Positions 6,801 to 8,717 of a stretch of DNA of 8,717 nt are shown in pieces. Every line of letters starts with the position of its first letter. Positions within the stretch are counted from its first letter, which is position 1. Made by a program: the position numbers and the translations under genes. Source of the stretch: an uncultured Pseudomonadota bacterium (GTDB taxonomy: Bacteria; SAR324; NAC60-12); contig CAJXDX010000067.1 in the NCBI GenBank assembly GCA_913052275.1, forward strand, positions 1 to 8,717. The letters run 5' to 3'. A model generated the notes under the pieces. That model saw only the letters and a list, made by a program, of their open reading frames with translations, was not told the DNA's origin and made no database searches.

Positions 6801-7288
6801 TAGTGAACCTGGTTTGTGACTGCAGAAGGAGGTTCAGCAGAATTTTCTATGATACTGGAAGCTTCACAGCCTTCGCTCCAATTTGATGCCCCGTTAACAA
6901 AGTGTTCTTTCTTCCAAATTGGGACGGTATGTTTGATTGTGTCAATAATGTAACGGCTTGCTTCATAAGCTTCATTACGATGTGAAGTTGAGACTGCGAT
7001 TGCTATGGAACAATCTGTAACCGCCAGTTTGCCCAGCCGGTGAATAACTTCAACTTTATGCAGCTCCCATTTTTGCTGTGCCTGTTCAATAATTTTTCTG
7101 ATTTGTTTAAGCGCCATACTTTCATGAGCCTCGTATTCCAGAAACGAAACATCCTGTTCTTGACTGTGATTGCGCACATCACCGCAAAAAATAAGTACTG
7201 CTCCAGCTTGAGGATCTTGTGCGCGTCTTCGCAGACCTTCAAGATCAATTTCATCACGGACAATTGAACAAGGCATGTTAAACTGCAT
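6800..7288 (-). CDS. moaE: Molybdopterin synthase catalytic subunit MoaE
   Basis: This 162-residue protein is the large subunit of molybdopterin synthase. With thiocarboxylated MoaD it inserts two sulfurs into cyclic pyranopterin monophosphate to make molybdopterin. Family blocks seen: GAVLIFCGDVRN (29-40), LEYEAHESMA (50-59), HRLGKLAV (83-90), STSHRNEAYEASRYIID (100-116) and IKHTVPIWKKEHF (118-130). Lys119 and Lys126 fall where the catalytic lysines of the E. coli enzyme are. About 22 residues follow the usual end as a polar tail. The ATG at 7288 has no clear ribosome binding site; Met5 (codon 7276-7274) is an alternative start. No moaD is adjacent, so its partner must be elsewhere. It shares one base with the kinase gene (TAATG), implying co-expression. 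Confidence 0.95.
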   Translation of the reverse strand: MQFNMPCSIVRDEIDLEGLRRRAQDPQAGAVLIFCGDVRNHSQEQDVSFLEYEAHESMALKQIRKIIEQAQQKWELHKVEVIHRLGKLAVTDCSIAIAVSTSHRNEAYEASRYIIDTIKHTVPIWKKEHFVNGASNWSEGCEASSIIENSAEPPSAVTNQVH

Positions 7289-7292
7289 TATA
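7287..7292 (-). promoter_or_regulatory. Perfect TATAAT overlapping the moaE start codon
   Basis: The minus strand reads TATAATG, so a consensus -10 hexamer shares its last two bases with the first codon of moaE. The best -35 at 17-base spacing is TTCAGC (three of six matches), so promoter strength is doubtful. If used, transcription would start about 4 bases before the Met5 codon and give a nearly leaderless message. Confidence 0.25.
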
Positions 7293-7323
7293 TGTTGTCA
7301 GCAGACCAGGCTGAAAAATCTTC

Positions 7324-7357
7324 GTGATAGTTCCCTTTCCCCCGATCACCTTATCAC
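7324..7357 (-). promoter_or_regulatory. Leader repeats able to form alternative hairpins upstream of moaE
   Basis: Between the candidate promoter and moaE the minus strand carries GTGATA and GTGATC in tandem, followed 14 bases after the second copy by TATCAC. TATCAC (complement of 7329-7324) can pair with GTGATA (7357-7352, 6 bp, 22-base loop), or its ATCAC can pair with the GTGAT of the second copy (7349-7345, 16-base loop). A purine run of G and A lies in the loop. Two mutually exclusive stems are a layout used by regulatory leaders, but the stems are short and I do not recognise a known riboswitch. Confidence 0.3.
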
Positions 7358-7377
7358 AGAAGCGGTAAACTTGCATG

Positions 7378-7406
7378 GTTATGTAATGAACATTCAAATT
7401 ATTCAA
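7378..7406 (-). promoter_or_regulatory. Candidate sigma70-type promoter for the moaE-kinase-apgM run
   Basis: On the minus strand TTGAAT (7406-7401) and CATAAC (7383-7378) are separated by 17 bases, each matching the consensus at four of six positions. Transcription would start near 7371 and leave a leader of about 80 bases before moaE. Found by eye in AT-rich DNA, so chance is a real possibility. Confidence 0.3.
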
Positions 7407-7424
7407 TAACTGCTTTCACTAATG

Positions 7425-8717
7425 TCATGCGTTTGGTTGATCAAAAACACGTGGTCCTTTCCAGTGAGCCATGGTACCTGATTCCATGTTCATATTAACT
7501 AAGGTTCGGTCTCTATGCAGCATGTTCCATGAAAGCATCTTGCCGGAATATTCAACCACAACTTTCTGAAAATCAGCATGGGAGGCAAGATTTACAAATT
7601 CTTCGGGATCATTTTCTAAATCAAACAAAAGAGGCGGCAGGGCTGTCATATGCACATATTTAAATTGATCATCACGGATTACGCATAATGAACACTGATC
7701 TGGAGATAATCCGAATTTTTGTTTAATCAGAGGCTGAAATGTGCCGATCAAGCGAAAATCATATTCCCAATGAGCTTCTGTACGCCAATTATCCGGTATT
7801 GTTCCGTACATCAGGGGCAGTAAGGAACTGCCATCACATTCTTCCGGAATTTCAGCATCCAACCAATCCAGTATGGTTGGCATCACGTCAATTGCCTCAG
7901 TAAAAACTTCCAACTGGTGCCCTTTGTTTTGAGCGGACATTTCAGGATCCATTACAATCAAAGGAATATGATACCCCTGATCGAAATAACCCAGCTTGCC
8001 GAATAAATAATGGTCTCCAAGATGCTCACCATGGTCACTGGTAAATACTACTAGTGTTGAATCATATTGGCCGGACTCTTTGAGATACTTTATGACTTTT
8101 CCTAAATGCTGATCCACTTCGCTCATCAGTCCGTAGTATGTTGCCCTTACCTGCAACAAATCCAAATCATTCATTTTTGATGCAGGCTCATCAAGATAAT
8201 CTCTGATAAAATCATTACGTGGAAGAAGCTCATGCAAAGTTTTTAGTACTGGGTGCTGTCTGCCTTCTTCTTCCAGTGATTCTCTCCGCACAGGTTTAGG
8301 CATACTTGCGGGATCATACATTGAATTAAACGGTTCTGGAGCAATCCAGGGCGGGTGTGGACGCAAGTATGAAAGGTGTACAAACCAGTTTTCCTCTTCA
8401 CGCACACTAAGCCACTTTAGAACTTCGTCAGTTAAAAAGGCGACACTGCTGTCTTCATCAGTGTAAACAGGCGGAGAATATGAGGCCCCACGTCCAGCAG
8501 TGCTGGGATAGTCTGGCCGCGGATCGTATACTGTATGATGATTCAAGCTATGGTCATAGCCTTTGGATTTTAACCATGAGATCCAGGGACGCTGGTTATC
8601 GGTCAATGCAACACCGCTGCTCATTCCTGGAATTATTCCCTCGTATGTGGTTAAGAGAGGGTCCCTGTGATGCAATTCTCTTGGATCAGCAGAAGTGTCT
8701 GTGTAACCAAACAGTGT
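7425..8717 (-). CDS. Phosphonate monoester hydrolase/sulfatase family protein, N-terminus outside window
   Basis: The frame is open to the right edge, giving 430 residues plus a TGA stop; no true start is inside. The upstream codons spell GYTDTSADPRE, a family block, so the in-frame TTG at 8675-8673 is an internal Leu. Seen (numbered from the first visible codon): LSYLRPHPPW with His121, TSDHGEHLGDH with Asp228 and His229, the FGKLGY block with Lys241, EAIDVMPTILDWL, CDGSSLLP, CSLCVIRDD and YVHMTALPPLLFDL. This pattern closely resembles rhizobial phosphonate monoester hydrolases, promiscuous enzymes of the sulfatase branch that hydrolyse phosphonate monoesters, phosphodiesters and sulfate esters. 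The formylglycine site (Cys-x-Pro-x-Arg) and the first metal ligand would be in the missing N-terminal roughly 80-100 residues. The visible part looks intact, and the natural substrate cannot be read from sequence. Confidence 0.88.
   Translation of the reverse strand, partial: TLFGYTDTSADPRELHHRDPLLTTYEGIIPGMSSGVALTDNQRPWISWLKSKGYDHSLNHHTVYDPRPDYPSTAGRGASYSPPVYTDEDSSVAFLTDEVLKWLSVREEENWFVHLSYLRPHPPWIAPEPFNSMYDPASMPKPVRRESLEEEGRQHPVLKTLHELLPRNDFIRDYLDEPASKMNDLDLLQVRATYYGLMSEVDQHLGKVIKYLKESGQYDSTLVVFTSDHGEHLGDHYLFGKLGYFDQGYHIPLIVMDPEMSAQNKGHQLEVFTEAIDVMPTILDWLDAEIPEECDGSSLLPLMYGTIPDNWRTEAHWEYDFRLIGTFQPLIKQKFGLSPDQCSLCVIRDDQFKYVHMTALPPLLFDLENDPEEFVNLASHADFQKVVVEYSGKMLSWNMLHRDRTLVNMNMESGTMAHWKGPRVFDQPNA

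Noticed and set aside
7003..7263. Second minus-strand frame within moaE
   Set aside because: It is out of frame with a gene that has all MoaE motifs; no domain is recognisable in it.
7289..7424. Molybdenum cofactor riboswitch in the moaE leader
   Set aside because: The location is tempting, but the leader is short and I cannot fit the elements to the Moco motif as I know it; kept only as an unassigned repeat-bearing leader.
7425..8675. Complete 416-residue hydrolase starting at TTG 8675
   Set aside because: Conserved family sequence continues upstream in frame to the window edge, so the start is outside.

Overview
The window is a compact bacterial chromosome segment of moderate-to-low G+C by eye. 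Every gene I can support lies on the minus strand, so transcription runs from high to low coordinates. No RNA gene, insertion sequence, CRISPR array or phage gene was seen. The protein set (bacterial-type Tgt, SRAP protein, MoaE, a phosphonate-monoester-hydrolase-like sulfatase, a large biotin carboxylase, an archaeal-type phosphoglycerate mutase and a 2-phosphoglycerate kinase) suggests a Gram-negative bacterium. The deltaproteobacterial or SAR324-like area is my guess, but the lineage cannot be fixed from this sequence alone.

Layout in the direction of transcription. (1) 8717-7425 is the C-terminal part of an alkaline-phosphatase-superfamily hydrolase resembling phosphonate monoester hydrolases. 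Its catalytic N-terminus lies outside the window. (2) 7424-7289 is a spacer with a plausible promoter and a repeat-bearing leader. (3) 7288-4401 is a tight three-gene run. It holds moaE (molybdopterin synthase large subunit), a 2-phosphoglycerate kinase with two N-terminal ATP-cones, and an ApgM-like phosphoglycerate mutase. Its junctions are a TAATG overlap and a 9-base gap. (4) 4400-4211 is a 190-base AT-rich spacer with GGTCA-type inverted repeats. (5) 4210 to the left edge is a second tight run. It holds a 925-residue biotin carboxylase/biotin-carrier protein, tgt (queuosine tRNA modification), and the start of a SRAP/HMCES abasic-site-protection protein, with gaps of 8 and 15 bases.

The most interesting part is the 2-phosphoglycerate kinase/ApgM pair. 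By family knowledge the kinase makes 2,3-bisphosphoglycerate from 2-phosphoglycerate, and ApgM interconverts 2- and 3-phosphoglycerate. The kinase carries a duplicated nucleotide-sensing domain, and the mutase is altered exactly where the family nucleophile motif should be. Together they could form a nucleotide-gated 2,3-bisphosphoglycerate module in a bacterium; this is inference. The second point of interest is the biotin-dependent enzyme. It has a long insertion in the ATP-grasp region, an unassigned middle domain, a C-terminal tail after the biotinyl domain, apparent changes at two active-site positions, and no carboxyltransferase partner in view. Motif comparisons to other families are from memory, not from computed alignments.
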